From a virus: 47,781 bases of DNA. Position 1 is the stretch's first letter. Each line of letters begins with the position of its first letter. The stretch spans positions 1 through 47,781 of the IMG/VR virus record IMGVR_UViG_3300042895_001640. One strand, 5' to 3'. A model generated the notes under the pieces. It made no database searches. It was not told the origin of the DNA and worked only from the letters and a program-made list of their open reading frames with translations. Made by a program: the position numbers and the translations under genes. Below, piece after piece: positions 26,228 through 34,831 of the stretch.

Positions 26228-29200
26228 ATGCCAACTAGATTAAATATTTATGGTCAGGCCATTTCAACAACGAAGAAAAGGCCGTGTATTGTTGCAACAA
26301 CAGGTCATATAGTACTATCTGGAGCAACAACACCAACATCAATTGATGGGATTAATATTGATGTTAATGATAGAATACTGGTGTGGCAACAAAATTCGCC
26401 ACAAAATAATGGAATATACAAATTAGAAACATCAGAATTATTAAGCCGTGATTATGATTTTAATATCAGTGACGATGTTTATACTGGTGTTGAGGTTTTG
26501 GTATTATCAGGATTAACATATTCTGGTAAAACATTTTATTTAACAACAACAGATGAGATAACAATTGGAAGTAGTTTATTAACATTTGATATTCTTGCTG
26601 GTCAAAATGGAACAAGCGGAAGTTCAGGAACAAGTGGTTCATCAGGAACAAGTGGCTCATCTGGAACAAGCGGAAGTTCAGGAACAAGTGGCTCATCTGG
26701 AACAAGTGGAAGTTCAGGAACAAGTGGCTCATCAGGAACAAGTGGAAGTTCAGGAACAAGTGGAAGTTCAGGAACAAGTGGTTCATCTGGAACAAGTGGC
26801 TCATCAGGAACAAGTGGAAGTTCAGGAACAAGTGGAAGTTCAGGTACAAGTGGTTCATCAGGTACAAGCGGAAGTTCAGGAACAAGTGGCTCATCAGGAA
26901 CAAGTGGAAGTTCAGGAACAAGTGGAAGTTCAGGAACAAGTGGAAGTTCAGGTACAAGCGGAAGTTCAGGAACAAGTGGTTCATCAGGAACAAGTGGAAG
27001 TTCAGGAACAAGTGGAAGTTCAGGAACAAGTGGAAGTTCAGGAACAAGTGGTTCATCTGGAACAAGTGGAAGTTCAGGAACAAGTGGTTCATCAGGTACA
27101 AGCGGAAGTTCAGGAACAAGTGGTTCATCTGGAACAAGCGGTTCATCTGGAACAAGCGGAAGTTCAGGTACAAGTGGAAGTTCTGGAACAAGTGGAAGTT
27201 CAGGTACAAGCGGAAGTTCAGGAACAAGTGGTTCATCTGGAACAAGCGGTTCATCTGGAACAAGCGGAAGTTCAGGTACAAGTGGAAGTTCTGGAACAAG
27301 TGGAAGTTCAGGAACAAGTGGTTCATCAGGTACAAGTGGCTCATCTGGAACAAGCGGTTCATCAGGTACAAGTGGTTCATCTGGAACAAGCGGAAGTTCA
27401 GGAACAAGTGGAAGTTCAGGAACAAGTGGAAGTTCAGGAACAAGTGGAAGTTCAGGAACAAGTGGAAGTTCAGGAACAAGTGGCTCATCAGGTACAAGTG
27501 GCTCATCAGGTACAAGTGGCTCATCTGGAACAAGCGGAAGTTCAGGAACAAGTGGAAGTTCAGGAACAAGTGGAAGTTCAGGAACAAGTGGAAGTTCAGG
27601 AACAAGTGGCTCATCAGGTACAAGTGGCTCATCTGGAACAAGCGGAAGTTCAGGTACAAGTGGAAGTTCAGGAACAAGTGGAAGTTCAGGAACAAGTGGC
27701 TCATCAGGTACAAGCGGTTCATCAGGTACAAGCGGAAGTTCAGGAACAAGTGGCTCATCAGGAACAAGTGGCTCATCTGGAACAAGCGGAAGTTCAGGAA
27801 CAAGCGGAAGTTCAGGTACAAGTGGAAGTTCAGGAACAAGTGGCTCATCTGGAACAAGTGGCTCATCTGGAACAAGCGGTTCATCAGGTACAAGTGGTTC
27901 ATCTGGAACAAGCGGAAGTTCAGGAACAAGTGGTTCATCTGGAACAAGCGGAAGTTCAGGAACAAGTGGTTCATCTGGAACAAGCGGAAGTTCAGGAACA
28001 AGTGGTTCATCTGGAACAAGTGGTACTGATGGAACAAGTGGCTCATCTGGAACAAGTGGCTCATCTGGAACAAGTGGCTCATCTGGAACAAGCGGTTCAT
28101 CAGGTACAAGCGGAAGTTCAGGAACAAGTGGTTCATCTGGAACAAGTGGTACTGATGGAACAAGTGGCTCATCTGGAACAAGTGGAAGTTCAGGAACAAG
28201 TGGCTCATCTGGAACAAGTGGCTCATCTGGAACAAGCGGTTCATCAGGTACAAGTGGTTCATCTGGAACAAGCGGAAGTTCAGGAACAAGTGGTTCATCT
28301 GGAACAAGTGGTACTGATGGAACAAGTGGCTCATCTGGAACAAGTGGAAGTTCAGGAACAAGTGGCTCATCTGGAACAAGCGGAAGTTCAGGAACAAGTG
28401 GAAGTTCAGGAACAAGTGGTTCATCTGGAACAAGCGGAAGTTCAGGTACAAGTGGAACAGCAGGAACAAGTGGAACAAGTCCATCAATAGTAGAATTATC
28501 TATTTCAGGTGCAACAAATGGGTCAAATAGAACATTTACCATTTCTCAAGAAATTGACCAAGAGGCTAGTTTATTCTTTGTTAATGGTCAATTACAACAA
28601 TATGGTGATGATTATACCATTGCTGGAAATCAATTAACAATTGACTCAGAAAACCCAGCACCAACATCAACATACATATTAAAATTATTTGGCGGTGGTA
28701 TTCTTTTTGGTATCAATGGAACAAGTGGAACATCAGCCTTTATTACCTCATCAGCATCAACACCATCACCAATAGATGCAAATTCAATGTGTTTTTGGTT
28801 TGACACAGTAAATTTAGAGCCAATGGTTTCTTATTGTGGGTATAGTGGAGCAGCTTCATGGTCAGCAGGGGGTGCATTGATAACAGGAAACCAGCAATTT
28901 GCAGGAGCAGGAACACAGAATGAAGGACTTGTATTTGGAGGTACTGGTCCTGTATCTTGCACTGAAGAATATAATGGCACATCTTGGTCAACAGGTGGTG
29001 CATTAGCAACAGCAAGATGTGGTTTAGCAGGAGCAGGAACACAAAATGTAGGACTTGCTTTTGGTGGACATAGTTCATATGGTTCTTGCACAGAAGAATA
29101 TAATGGTACATCTTGGTCAGCAGGAGGTGCATTAGCAACAGCAAGACGATTTTTAGCAGGAGCAGGAACACAGAATGCAGCGCTTGCAGCAGGAGGTACT

Positions 29201-30178
29201 TATCCAATAACGTCTTGCACAGAAGAATACAATGGTACATCTTGGTCAGAAGGAGGTGCATTAGCAACAGCAAGATGTGGTTTAGCAGGAGCAGGATCAC
29301 AGAATGCAGGACTTGCATTTGGAGGTAATGGTCCTTTATCTTGCACAGAAGAATATAATGGTACATCTTGGTCAGCAGGTGGTGTATTAATAGTTGCAAG
29401 AAGATTATTAGCAGGAGCAGGAACACAAAACGCAGGACTTGCATTTGGAGGAACTCCATCAGGATCTTGCACAGAAGAATACAATGGCACATTATGGTCA
29501 GCAGGAGGTGCACTGATAACAGGAAGACAAAATTTGGCTGGAGCAGGAATACAGAATGCAGCGCTTGCAGCAGGAGGTGGTTATGGATCATTAACTTGCA
29601 CCGAAGAATACTCAGCACCAATAGTTTTGATTGATAGTTCAGGTACAGGAACACCAGGTGCAAGTGGAAGTTCAGGAACAAGTGGTGCAGCAGGAAGTAG
29701 TGGCACATCAGGTGCATCTGGAACAAGTGGTTCGTCTGGAACAAGTGGTTCTAATGCTGGAATAACATCATATACAAACCCAGTTGATAATAGGGTATTA
29801 ACCTCAGTATCATCAACGTCAATAAATGCTGAAGCCAACTTAACTTTTGATGGTAGTGTTTTAACTGTTACAGGAACTATAACAGAAACATCAACAGAAA
29901 AAGTAAAAGAAAATATAGAAGAAATTAGTAATCCTTTAGAGATTGTGAAAAAATTAAGAGGAGTAGAATATAACAAAATAGGTAATTCTATAAAAGAAAT
30001 TGGTTTAATTGCAGAGGAAGTAGATAAAGTGCTACCACAAGTGGTAATAAAAGATTATGAAGGTAAACCAGCATCTGTCTCATATTCAAGAATAACAGCA
30101 ATATTAATTGAAGCAATAAAAATACAGAATAAACAAATTGAAAATTTAACAAAAAGGATTGAAGTATTAGAAAAATAA
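26228..30178 (+). CDS. Giant collagen-like tail fibre with kelch-like domain and S74 chaperone
   Basis: A 1316-aa fibre. (1) Residues 1-127: a phage fibre head domain with the recognisable segment INIDVNDRILVWQQNSPQNN and a closing ITIGSSLLTFDI. (2) Residues 128-751: about 208 uninterrupted Gly-x-y triplets, nearly all GTS or GSS, with three GTD interruptions and no proline. (3) About 752-835: the NGQLQQY module shared with the upstream fibre. (4) About 850-1136: six kelch-like repeats (pattern GGAL-x-x-x-R-x-x-LAGAGTQN-x-x-LA-x-GG and CTEEYNG-x-x-WS). (5) A second short Gly-x-y linker. (6) About 1221-1316: a peptidase S74 intramolecular chaperone (EKVKENIEEI, IGLIAEEVDKVLPQVV, a YSRITAILIEAIK helix and a coiled C-terminus). 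In that family the chaperone cuts itself off before a serine; S1222 is the candidate. Confidence 0.85.
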   Translation: MPTRLNIYGQAISTTKKRPCIVATTGHIVLSGATTPTSIDGINIDVNDRILVWQQNSPQNNGIYKLETSELLSRDYDFNISDDVYTGVEVLVLSGLTYSGKTFYLTTTDEITIGSSLLTFDILAGQNGTSGSSGTSGSSGTSGSSGTSGSSGTSGSSGTSGSSGTSGSSGTSGSSGTSGSSGTSGSSGTSGSSGTSGSSGTSGSSGTSGSSGTSGSSGTSGSSGTSGSSGTSGSSGTSGSSGTSGSSGTSGSSGTSGSSGTSGSSGTSGSSGTSGSSGTSGSSGTSGSSGTSGSSGTSGSSGTSGSSGTSGSSGTSGSSGTSGSSGTSGSSGTSGSSGTSGSSGTSGSSGTSGSSGTSGSSGTSGSSGTSGSSGTSGSSGTSGSSGTSGSSGTSGSSGTSGSSGTSGSSGTSGSSGTSGSSGTSGSSGTSGSSGTSGSSGTSGSSGTSGSSGTSGSSGTSGSSGTSGSSGTSGSSGTSGSSGTSGSSGTSGSSGTSGSSGTSGSSGTSGSSGTSGSSGTSGSSGTSGSSGTSGSSGTSGSSGTSGSSGTSGSSGTSGSSGTSGSSGTSGSSGTSGSSGTSGSSGTSGSSGTSGSSGTSGTDGTSGSSGTSGSSGTSGSSGTSGSSGTSGSSGTSGSSGTSGTDGTSGSSGTSGSSGTSGSSGTSGSSGTSGSSGTSGSSGTSGSSGTSGSSGTSGTDGTSGSSGTSGSSGTSGSSGTSGSSGTSGSSGTSGSSGTSGSSGTSGTAGTSGTSPSIVELSISGATNGSNRTFTISQEIDQEASLFFVNGQLQQYGDDYTIAGNQLTIDSENPAPTSTYILKLFGGGILFGINGTSGTSAFITSSASTPSPIDANSMCFWFDTVNLEPMVSYCGYSGAASWSAGGALITGNQQFAGAGTQNEGLVFGGTGPVSCTEEYNGTSWSTGGALATARCGLAGAGTQNVGLAFGGHSSYGSCTEEYNGTSWSAGGALATARRFLAGAGTQNAALAAGGTYPITSCTEEYNGTSWSEGGALATARCGLAGAGSQNAGLAFGGNGPLSCTEEYNGTSWSAGGVLIVARRLLAGAGTQNAGLAFGGTPSGSCTEEYNGTLWSAGGALITGRQNLAGAGIQNAALAAGGGYGSLTCTEEYSAPIVLIDSSGTGTPGASGSSGTSGAAGSSGTSGASGTSGSSGTSGSNAGITSYTNPVDNRVLTSVSSTSINAEANLTFDGSVLTVTGTITETSTEKVKENIEEISNPLEIVKKLRGVEYNKIGNSIKEIGLIAEEVDKVLPQVVIKDYEGKPASVSYSRITAILIEAIKIQNKQIENLTKRIEVLEK
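26609..28480 (+). repeat. 18-nt tandem repeat array encoding (Gly-Thr-Ser-Gly-Ser-Ser)n
   Basis: 1872 nt, 104 units of 18 nt, all in phase. The protein repeat is almost invariant but the DNA is not: GSS is written GGAAGTTCA, GGTTCATCA, GGCTCATCT and other ways, and GTS mainly GGAACAAGT, GGTACAAGT or GGAACAAGC. Higher-order copies exist: 27092-27204 recurs at 27200-27312 (113 nt identical, offset 108 nt). The marker GGTACTGAT occurs at 28022, 28148 and 28310, at multiples of 18 nt. The array keeps several other frames open on both strands, which explains the long shadow ORFs. Confidence 0.95.
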
Positions 30179-30183
30179 TACTA

Positions 30184-30191
30184 TATTTATA
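30184..30191 (+). promoter_or_regulatory. Candidate phage promoter element (TATTTATA)
   Basis: Exact motif ending 15 nt before the ATG at 30207, in the 28-nt gap after the giant fibre. Confidence 0.45.
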
Positions 30192-30206
30192 TTAAATCAA
30201 AAAAAC

Positions 30207-30449
30207 ATGAAAAAGTATTATCAAGTAGAAAATTATGGACATGGGTTTATTACCCACCAAGAAAATGAAACTGCACATATTGCTGGTTATCCTGGCAACA
30301 TTTGGGTTACAGAAAACACAACATGGGCACAAAGAGTGAGTGCTGTTGAAAAGACAAAAGAGCAGGCTCAAGTAATTGTTGATGCTGCTGTTGCATCTTC
30401 ATATACACCACCTAATAGCACAACTCCACCACCAATAATTTTACCTTAA
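30207..30449 (+). CDS. Small unknown protein with Pro-rich tail
   Basis: An 80-aa protein. The first 65 residues look folded (YYQVENYGHGFITHQENE, then VSAVEKTKEQAQVIVDAAV, probably a helix) and the last 15 are a PP/TT-rich tail. ATG follows AAAAAAAC. No family recognised. It lies right after the S74 fibre and may be a fibre assembly factor or small virion protein; context is the only evidence. Confidence 0.55.
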   Translation: MKKYYQVENYGHGFITHQENETAHIAGYPGNIWVTENTTWAQRVSAVEKTKEQAQVIVDAAVASSYTPPNSTTPPPIILP

Positions 30450-30460
30450 AAAAAAAGTAC

Positions 30461-31141
30461 ATGAATAAAGAATTGCAAATCACAGAAGATTTAAGAGAAA
30501 TTATTAGTGTTTTAAATGATGAGGACGCACAAACCATTTTATCATTAAAAGATGAATTAATGGATAATTGGCAAAAAAAACAAATATTTAGAACTGAAAC
30601 CGAAATGAGAGTTTCGGTTCTAAATGATGCCAAACATCCAACAAATGCTTCAAAGTATTGGCAATCAGTTAGGGAAATGTCAGCACATTTTGATGCCTTA
30701 ATGAATTTAAGTTTTGATTTAAGAAAAAACACAGTTGATAAATTAAGACTTGATAAGAAGGTTCAAGATTTGTTAGAGGATGAAGAACTTAATAGATTTG
30801 ATATTATGGAAGCAAACATTGATTTGGACCGCAACATCTATGATAGAAATTGTATGTTGCAAGTTTCCAAGGATAGAGTTAGAGAGTTAAGTACGTGGAG
30901 TAAGATTAAATCTGAATTAGACAACGAAACTTTTGACACTAAAAATGTTAATACTCATCAAGCAGAATCGCTTCACAGGTATTTTGAGAATAGGGTTAAA
31001 TCATTAAATGATGCATCAGCTCCAGGAGAAATAATGAATGCTATGGGTCCATATTTATCATTCAATAGAATGAAGAATGAGGAAGGTACATTATTAAATT
31101 TTTTAGGAGAAGTTCCAGAAGACAAGAAGAAATTAAATTAA
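30461..31141 (+). CDS. Unknown alpha-helical protein
   Basis: A 226-aa charged protein that looks almost entirely helical, with heptad-like stretches (RKNTVDKLRLDKKVQDLLED, then EANIDLDRNIYDRNCMLQVS). No enzyme motif, signal peptide or membrane segment. ATG follows a nine-A tract. It starts a run of tightly spaced genes (gaps of 3 nt or overlaps) that continues through the three oxygenases and the sulfotransferase, so it may work with them, for instance as a scaffold or substrate adaptor (inference). Confidence 0.55.
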   Translation: MNKELQITEDLREIISVLNDEDAQTILSLKDELMDNWQKKQIFRTETEMRVSVLNDAKHPTNASKYWQSVREMSAHFDALMNLSFDLRKNTVDKLRLDKKVQDLLEDEELNRFDIMEANIDLDRNIYDRNCMLQVSKDRVRELSTWSKIKSELDNETFDTKNVNTHQAESLHRYFENRVKSLNDASAPGEIMNAMGPYLSFNRMKNEEGTLLNFLGEVPEDKKKLN

Positions 31142-31144
31142 TTT

Positions 31145-31729
31145 ATGACTAATTTTATTTACACAAAAAACAATGCACTATCAGGAAATGTTTGCCTTAA
31201 TTTAATAAAGGCTTTTGAAGAATCTGATTTAAAACAACCAGGTGTTCTTTATGGCCCAGAGGGTATTTCATCTGATAGTGATAAGAAATCAACCGACATC
31301 ACATTTGATCCCTCTTTTATGAATAAAGAACCTTGGTCTTTATTATTGGAGGATGTTATTGTTTCAGTTAAAACTGGTGTGTTAGATTATTTAAATAGGC
31401 ATTCAACTGCAATGTCAAAAATGGATCCTATTGATTTATATACATATTTTAATATGCAAAAATATGAACCAAATGAAGGGTTTTTTGGTTGGCATTGTGA
31501 GAGAGCTGGTATAAAGCATTCTGACAGATTATTGGTTTGGATGGTTTATTTAAATACTTTGACAGATAGAGGTGAAACTGAATTTTTTTATCAGCAACAC
31601 TTTGAAAGACCAGAGAGAGGGAAACTTGTCATTTGGCCATCAGATTGGTCTCATTTGCATAGAGGTGTTCCATCACCTACTGAAACTAAATACATCCTAA
31701 CTGGGTGGTTCACACATATAAAGAATTAA
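31145..31729 (+). CDS. 2-oxoglutarate/Fe(II) oxygenase, prolyl-4-hydroxylase-like
   Basis: A 194-aa protein with the double-stranded beta-helix layout of 2OG-Fe(II) dioxygenases, which hydroxylate side chains using O2 and 2-oxoglutarate. Proposed iron ligands are H117 and E119 (WHCERAG; Glu replaces the commoner Asp of the HxD motif) and H172 in SHLHRG. K182 (TKYILTGW) is placed to bind the 2OG carboxylate as in prolyl 4-hydroxylases. The segment RGETEFFYQQ, then GKLVIWPSDW, is typical. Similar oxygenases are frequent in T4-like marine phages. The substrate is unknown; virion proteins with Pro/Thr stalks are candidates. Confidence 0.8.
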   Translation: MTNFIYTKNNALSGNVCLNLIKAFEESDLKQPGVLYGPEGISSDSDKKSTDITFDPSFMNKEPWSLLLEDVIVSVKTGVLDYLNRHSTAMSKMDPIDLYTYFNMQKYEPNEGFFGWHCERAGIKHSDRLLVWMVYLNTLTDRGETEFFYQQHFERPERGKLVIWPSDWSHLHRGVPSPTETKYILTGWFTHIKN

Positions 31730-31732
31730 TTT

Positions 31733-32335
31733 ATGGATTTTTCTATACATGAGGAGACATGGTTTTCCACACCTATATGGGAGGCAGAAGTTAAGAACAT
31801 TGATAATAATGAAATAAAGGATTATTGTTTGTGGTTAAGGGATAACACAAAAGGTGCATTCATCTCAAATAGAGGTGGTTGGCATAGTAGTGAGATTGTT
31901 TTACCATTACCAAATGAATTAATGTCATTATTTAATAATCTTGAATTATTTGCTAATGAACAATGCTACAAACATCTAGGTGTGGGAAACTTAAAATTGG
32001 GTAATTTTTGGGTTAACATAAACACCAATGGGTCATACAATCTTTTGCATGACCATCAAAATAGTATATTATCTGGTGTATATTATGTTTCTGTTCCATA
32101 TGATAATATGGGAGACTTGGTATTACATAGAGGTGATACAGCAGAATATTTTTTGAAGTCAGATGTTGAGAGGGTTAGCACAAAGACAAATTCTTTTGTT
32201 GCAGTAAAGAAGCCCATTGAATCTTTATTTTACATTTTTCCTAGTTGGGTTAGACATCATGTTGAATCAAACTATTCAGATGGTGAGAGAATATCAATTG
32301 CATTTAATTTTATACAAGACAAGAAGAAAATATGA
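31733..32335 (+). CDS. 2OG-Fe(II) oxygenase, TIGR02466/2OG-FeII_Oxy_5 type
   Basis: A 200-aa protein from a second oxygenase branch. The segment NLLHDHQNSILSGVYYVSVP carries the first two iron-ligand candidates (H106 and H108) and the family's S-G-V-Y-Y-V turn; FPSWVRHHVESN supplies H175, and R186 in ERISIAFN should bind 2OG. The N-terminus (FSTPIWEAEV) is also typical, since these proteins start at a TPIW or TPLY motif. Overlaps the next gene by 4 nt (ATGA). It is one of two tandem members of the branch. Specificity unknown. Confidence 0.78.
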   Translation: MDFSIHEETWFSTPIWEAEVKNIDNNEIKDYCLWLRDNTKGAFISNRGGWHSSEIVLPLPNELMSLFNNLELFANEQCYKHLGVGNLKLGNFWVNINTNGSYNLLHDHQNSILSGVYYVSVPYDNMGDLVLHRGDTAEYFLKSDVERVSTKTNSFVAVKKPIESLFYIFPSWVRHHVESNYSDGERISIAFNFIQDKKKI

Positions 32336-32970
32336 AAGCACAAGTATTTGCAATATTCCCAACACCTTTATATGTGGCAAATTATGAGGGTGATTTAAAA
32401 GAGGTTATTGAATATTTTGATAGGAATGAAATGCAAGACACCAAAGCAGGGTATGGTATGATTTCAAACAATAGTTATATATTGGATAATCCAATATGTG
32501 ATGAGGTGAATAAGTTTTTTATGGAATCCTTTAAAGATTTTGCAACAAATGTAATGAGATATAGATATGAGGATTTGCAATTTGCACAATCCTGGTTGAC
32601 ATATAAAGCACCAAAACAATTCCATAAAGCACATACCCATCCAAACACCTTATTGGCTGGTGTTTTTTATTATGATGCACAAGAGGATGATGCTGCCATT
32701 TGTTTTTCAAAAGATGTTAAATCATTTAATAGATCATACTTTGAGCCATCATTACTAGATGATTATCAAAATCATTCATTCTCACAAGAGGAGATATATT
32801 ATAAACCAAAGAAAAATGATTTTTTAATATTCCCCTCTTGGTTAACACATGGTGTTCCACCAAACAATACAAATAGGGTGAGAAAAGCATTAGGTGTCAA
32901 TGCTTTAACAAAAGGCACATTAGGTGATAAAGAAACCATTTCAGAAATTATATTTGGAAGATACAAATGA
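32332..32970 (+). CDS. 2OG-Fe(II) oxygenase, TIGR02466/2OG-FeII_Oxy_5 type (second copy)
   Basis: A 212-aa protein, same branch as its upstream neighbour but clearly diverged. Opening IFPTPLYVANY; ligand segment HKAHTHPNTLLAGVFYY (H101, H103); closing IFPSWLTHGVPPNNTNR (H173) and R184. The gene starts inside the stop of the upstream oxygenase and ends overlapping the sulfotransferase start (ATGA), so three enzymes are made from one coupled unit. Divergence between the copies suggests different substrates or a heteromer rather than simple dosage. Confidence 0.78.
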   Translation: MKAQVFAIFPTPLYVANYEGDLKEVIEYFDRNEMQDTKAGYGMISNNSYILDNPICDEVNKFFMESFKDFATNVMRYRYEDLQFAQSWLTYKAPKQFHKAHTHPNTLLAGVFYYDAQEDDAAICFSKDVKSFNRSYFEPSLLDDYQNHSFSQEEIYYKPKKNDFLIFPSWLTHGVPPNNTNRVRKALGVNALTKGTLGDKETISEIIFGRYK

Positions 32971-33785
32971 AACAAAAGATATTTTTTAATTCAACGTTAC
33001 CAAGGAGTGGTAGCACTTTATTACAAAACATAATGGGACAAAATCCTGAATTTCATGTAACACCAACATCAGGTCTAATTGATTTGATGTTAGGAGCAAG
33101 AATAGGATACAATCAAAACCATGAATCAAAGGCTGGTGATACAGAAATGTGGAAAGAGGGTTTCTATAATTTCTGTAAAGAAGGTATAAAAGCATATGTT
33201 TCATCACAAACATCAAAACCATATTATTTGGATAAGAATAGGGTATGGGCGTTTTATTATAACCTATTATCAAATGTGGTAGAAAATCCAAAAGTAATAT
33301 ATATGGTTAGGGATTTACCATCCATATTTGCATCAATGGAGAAGAAGTTTAGAATGAATCCTGATAAAGATGATGGCACAATGGATAATATCAAAATGAA
33401 AGGGACAACAACACATAAGAGAGTTGAACTATGGGCGCAAACAGTTCCTGTAGGTTATTCATTGGAAAAATTACAACAAACATTATTGGATGGTACAGCA
33501 AAGAACTTTCTATTCATTAAATATGAAGACCTATGCAGTAATCCAGAAATGGTGATGAGAAACATTTATAAATATTTAGAAGTAGATGATTTCAAACATA
33601 ATTTTCAACATATAAGTCAAGTCACAGTAGAAAATGATGCAATACATGGGATATATGGTGATCATATTATAAGGAATAGTTTGAATATGTTACCAAATGA
33701 TTCAAAAAATGTGCTAGGTCAATATACAGTTGATTCCATAAAGACATCCTATAAGTGGTACAATGATTTCTTTGGGTATAAATAA
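32967..33785 (+). CDS. Sulfotransferase family protein
   Basis: A 272-aa protein. Residues 12-19, PRSGSTLL, are the 5'-phosphosulfate loop that binds PAPS. Residues 114-123, VRDLPSIFAS, match the 3'-phosphate loop (R-D-x-x-S). KYEDLCSNPE near residue 185 is the usual C-terminal landmark of the family. These enzymes move sulfate from PAPS to hydroxyl groups of sugars, tyrosines or lipids. It is translationally coupled to the oxygenases upstream. A hydroxylated or glycosylated product of its neighbours is a plausible acceptor (inference). Confidence 0.85.
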   Translation: MKQKIFFNSTLPRSGSTLLQNIMGQNPEFHVTPTSGLIDLMLGARIGYNQNHESKAGDTEMWKEGFYNFCKEGIKAYVSSQTSKPYYLDKNRVWAFYYNLLSNVVENPKVIYMVRDLPSIFASMEKKFRMNPDKDDGTMDNIKMKGTTTHKRVELWAQTVPVGYSLEKLQQTLLDGTAKNFLFIKYEDLCSNPEMVMRNIYKYLEVDDFKHNFQHISQVTVENDAIHGIYGDHIIRNSLNMLPNDSKNVLGQYTVDSIKTSYKWYNDFFGYK

Positions 33786-33798
33786 AGTTAGGAGATGA

Positions 33799-33806
33799 TA
33801 TTTATA
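33799..33806 (+). promoter_or_regulatory. Candidate phage promoter element (TATTTATA)
   Basis: Exact motif ending 13 nt before the ATG of the first kelch-like paralogue (33820), in the 34-nt gap after the sulfotransferase. No motif precedes the other two paralogues, which would be read from this one. Confidence 0.45.
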
Positions 33807-33819
33807 ATAAAAAAAGAAT

Positions 33820-34770
33820 ATGGCAAAATTACAAAGTACAGAAATAATAGGAGTTGCAAATAGACCTGCAACAATATGTTCAAATACGATGTGCATTTGG
33901 TTTGATACAGTTAATTTAAAACCAGTCATTTCATATTGTGGATATAGTCCTCCTTGGTCAGTAGGTGGCGCAATGATAACAGCAAGATGTGGTTTAGCAG
34001 GAGCAGGAACGCAAGATGCAGGTCTTGTGTTTGGAGGCTTTGCTAGTTTTTCTCCAAAATCTTGTACAGAAGAATACGATGGTGCATCTTGGTCAGCAGG
34101 TGGTGCATTATCAATAGCAAGACTTGGTTTAGCAGGAGCAGGAACACAGAATGAAGGACTTGCTTTTGGGGGAGGCGCTAGTTATTCTCCAATATCTTGT
34201 ACAGAAGAATATAATGGCACATCGTGGTCATCAGGCGGTGCATTGATAGAAGCAAGGAGTTCTTTAGCAGGAGTAGGAACACAAAATGCAGGACTTGCAT
34301 TAGGAGGTTATGCTAGTTATTCTCCATCATCTTGCACAGAAGAATATGATGGTACAACTTGGGCAACAGGAGGTGCATTGATAGAAGCAAGGAGTTCTTT
34401 AGCAGGAGCAGGAACACAGAATGCAGGACTTGCTTTTGGAGGAACTCCATCAGGATCTTGCACAGAAGAATACAATGGTACATCTTGGTCAGCAGGAGGT
34501 GCGTTGATAACAGCAAAATGTGGCTTAGCAGGAGCAGGAACACAGAATGCAGGACTTGCTTTTGGTGGTAACTCTTTTGCTGTGCCTGATACACAAGAAT
34601 ATAACGGCAGTTCTTGGGTGGCAGGCGGCAAATTATTATCAGTGAGATGTTCTTTAGCAGGAGCAGGGACGCAAAGTGCAGGACTTGCTATGGGTGGGTA
34701 TAATGGTTCATGTGTTTCTTGTACAGAAGAATACATTAAAACAATCGCAATAATAGATTCAATACGATAA
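33820..34770 (+). CDS. Kelch-like six-repeat adhesin, paralogue A
   Basis: A 316-aa protein. The first 45 residues are a conserved cap (MAKLQSTEIIGVANRP, then MCIWFDTVNLKPVISYCGY). Six repeats of about 42-46 aa follow, each with GGA-x-x-x-x-x-R-x-x-LAGAGTQ-x-x-GLA-x-GG and ending (S/D)CTEEY-x-G-x-x-W. The WS/GG and strand spacing fit one beta-propeller blade each, hence a six-bladed propeller. The C-terminus returns to an EEYIKTIAIIDSIR strand, which could close the ring. The same domain is built into the giant fibre at 26228. Likely a receptor-binding tip or an exchangeable adhesin. Confidence 0.72.
   Translation: MAKLQSTEIIGVANRPATICSNTMCIWFDTVNLKPVISYCGYSPPWSVGGAMITARCGLAGAGTQDAGLVFGGFASFSPKSCTEEYDGASWSAGGALSIARLGLAGAGTQNEGLAFGGGASYSPISCTEEYNGTSWSSGGALIEARSSLAGVGTQNAGLALGGYASYSPSSCTEEYDGTTWATGGALIEARSSLAGAGTQNAGLAFGGTPSGSCTEEYNGTSWSAGGALITAKCGLAGAGTQNAGLAFGGNSFAVPDTQEYNGSSWVAGGKLLSVRCSLAGAGTQSAGLAMGGYNGSCVSCTEEYIKTIAIIDSIR
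34221..34308 (+). repeat. 88-nt segment shared with paralogue C
   Basis: Identical over 88 nt to 36242-36329 in paralogue C and covering most of one propeller blade, while flanking bases differ. Such patchy identity suggests gene conversion between the copies. Confidence 0.8.
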
Positions 34771-34831
34771 TATGGCAAAATTACAAAGTACAGAAATAAT
34801 AGGAGTTGCAAATAGACCAGCAGTAATATGC
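34754..34831 (+). repeat. 78-nt direct repeat at the A/B junction
   Basis: Spans the end of paralogue A and the start of paralogue B and is identical to 35703-35780 at the B/C junction (offset 949 nt). The two copies bracket gene B exactly, so recombination between them would delete or duplicate one whole gene in frame. Confidence 0.9.

Noticed and set aside
26609-28480. CRISPR array or other spaced repeat
   Set aside because: Units are contiguous 18-nt coding repeats in one reading frame without spacers.
26466-28542. Long ORFs of 634-673 codons in three other frames across the fibre repeat, on both strands
   Set aside because: They are by-products of the 18-nt repeat, which contains no stop codon in those frames. 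They encode monotonous VPELPLVPDE, LEQVEVQEQ or FLNFHLF strings, have no start context, and end where the repeat ends.
33777-33784. TATAAATA at the end of the sulfotransferase gene
   Set aside because: It overlaps the last codons (GYK-stop) and a better placed TATTTATA follows at 33799. Probably coincidence.
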